From the NCBI GenBank assembly GCA_017990795.1, contig JAGNNG010000112.1:1-6421 (forward strand): 6,421 nt of DNA, read 5' to 3'. Every line of letters begins with the position of its first letter. The first letter of the stretch is position 1. The notes under the pieces are model-generated. The model worked only from the letters and a program-made list of their open reading frames with translations. It did no database searches and was not told where the DNA came from. This DNA is from Deltaproteobacteria bacterium (GTDB lineage: Bacteria; Myxococcota_A; Polyangia; Palsa-1104; JAEUJZ01). Below, one piece after another: positions 6,058-6,421 of this stretch. Both the position numbers and the translations under genes were made by a program.

Positions 6058-6153
6058 CAGACCCTGTAAGCGCGGCGCCCGCCCGCAGCAACCTCCTGCC
6101 TGTGAGGACAGACGACACGTTCAGCAGAACGCGCAGCAGCTGACGGACAATTT

Positions 6154-6281
6154 TTAGTTCCCCTCCAGAAACGTAGCGAGGAACCCCGATGGCGGTGACG
6201 AGTGAGCGGAGCAGCCTTAAGGGCTGTGAGCACACTCGGCACCGTCAGCGGGGTCCGCAGTAGTTTCTGGAGGGGAACTAA
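6154..6281. mobile_element. 128-bp imperfect palindrome, MITE-like element or structured RNA repeat
   Basis: TTAGTTCCCCTCCAGAAAC (6154-6172) is exactly complementary to 6263-6281, a 19-bp perfect inverted repeat. The interior keeps pairing: GGA (6180-6182) with TCC (6254-6256), CCCCG (6184-6188) with CGGGG (6249-6253), TGGCGGTG (6190-6197) with 6240-6247 allowing one G-U, CGAGTG (6199-6204) with CACTCG (6233-6238), and CAGCC (6212-6216) with GGCTG (6222-6226) at the tip. Roughly 48 pairs form with one larger internal loop (6173-6179 against 6257-6262). The outer TA on each side (6155-6156, 6279-6280) fits insertion at TA, as with MITEs of IS630/Tc1-mariner type, but no transposase is present. 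It lies one base after the stop of the right-edge gene. A T-tract is missing on the exit side in both directions, so a simple intrinsic terminator is less likely. Confidence 0.65.
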
Positions 6282-6421
6282 CTACCGCACCAAAAATCCC
6301 AGCCCTAGGCTAATGCCCAGCCATGGCCCATTAAGGCCGACTGCGCGCACGCCCGCCACCTTGGCCGCCACCGGTGCCACGATGTAGCCGGTCTCGGCCT
6401 GTACCTCCAGCCGCGCGCGAC
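6282..6421 (-). CDS. C-terminal end of a probable outer-membrane beta-barrel protein (partial)
   Basis: On the reverse strand the frame is open from the window edge to a TAG at 6284-6282 and gives 45 residues: RARLEVQAETGYIVAPVAA, then KVAGVRAVGLNGPWLGISL, ending GLGFLVR. Alternating hydrophobic and small or polar residues, a Gly/Asn turn (GLNGPW) and a final strand GPWLGISLGLGFLVR look like the last two strands of an outer-membrane barrel. The terminal residue is Arg, not the usual Phe or Trp, so this is not certain. The start is outside the window. It is transcribed toward the PAS-STAS gene, with the long palindrome starting one base after its stop. Confidence 0.6.
   Translation of the reverse strand, partial: RARLEVQAETGYIVAPVAAKVAGVRAVGLNGPWLGISLGLGFLVR

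Larger units (their letters stand above)
5871..6281. other. 411-bp non-coding interval between two reverse-strand genes
   Basis: This interval runs from the PAS-STAS start to the stop of the right-edge gene. It holds the PAS-STAS ribosome site (5877-5882) and promoter (5915-5943), a solitary 26-bp repeat (6032-6057) and the long palindrome (6154-6281). Open frames on the reverse strand span much of it but show no family resemblance, and their only internal pattern (SLRFW.GT twice) comes from the repeats, so they are not called as genes. Between 6058 and 6153 only small hairpins are seen, such as CGTTC (6118-6122) with GAACG (6127-6131). Confidence 0.6.

Noticed and set aside
5871..6242. Reverse-strand open frame of 123 codons with SLRFW.GT twice
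   Set aside because: The repeated peptide is just the DNA repeat read in the same frame because the copies are 123 bp apart. The frame overlaps the PAS-STAS promoter and ribosome site and shows no family resemblance.
6154..6281. Integron attC site
   Set aside because: The length and imperfect palindrome fit, but the ends lack the RYYYAAC and GTTRRRY core sites (they read AGTTCCCC and GGGGAACT), and no integrase or cassette is seen.
6154..6281. Ordinary intrinsic terminator for the right-edge gene
   Set aside because: The stem is far longer than usual and is followed on the reverse strand by an A-run (CTAAAAATTG) rather than a T-run; the other strand also lacks a T-run after the hairpin.

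Overview
The window is GC-rich DNA from a bacterium. The gene content points to a deltaproteobacterial or myxobacterial (Myxococcota) chromosome, though this is an inference. It holds two RsbR-like STAS proteins with different sensory N-termini, a small WGR-domain protein with an Ala-rich linker, a secreted DUF4476-like protein, and the tail of an outer-membrane barrel-like protein. No phage, plasmid, CRISPR, rRNA or tRNA gene was seen.

Layout. The tail of a membrane protein (1-93, +) is followed by a forward cluster. The first gene is an RsbR-like STAS regulator with an all-helical N-terminal domain (210-1160). A LuxA-like flavin-dependent monooxygenase follows (1213-2229). Its stop codon overlaps the TTG start of an exported protein of unknown family (2226-3194). 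After a 190-bp gap comes a WGR-domain protein (3385-4269), then a secreted protein with a Gly/Arg-rich linker and a DUF4476-like C-terminus (4363-4893). A 107-bp convergent spacer carrying short repeats and a hairpin separates these from a reverse-strand PAS-STAS regulator (5001-5870), which has a good sigma70-like promoter (TTGTGC-17-TACAAT). The right edge holds the C-terminal end of another reverse-strand gene, probably an outer-membrane beta-barrel (6282-6421).

The most unusual structure is not a gene. Positions 6154-6281 form one long imperfect palindrome of 128 bp. Its outer 19 bp pair perfectly, and most of the interior pairs as well. It begins one base after the stop codon of the right-edge gene. 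A second copy of its outer 26 bp (24 of 26 identical) lies 123 bp away at 6032-6057 without a matching right arm. This looks like a MITE-like, TA-bounded mobile hairpin plus a relic, or a repeated structured RNA element.

How the genes may work together. The two STAS proteins are probably scaffold or switch proteins of stressosome type. No RsbS, RsbT kinase or phosphatase partner lies in the window, so their partners must be elsewhere. The STAS, monooxygenase and exported-protein genes are spaced like an operon. The WGR and DUF4476 genes share an identical 10-bp TGTAAAATGA motif upstream and may be expressed separately from that operon.
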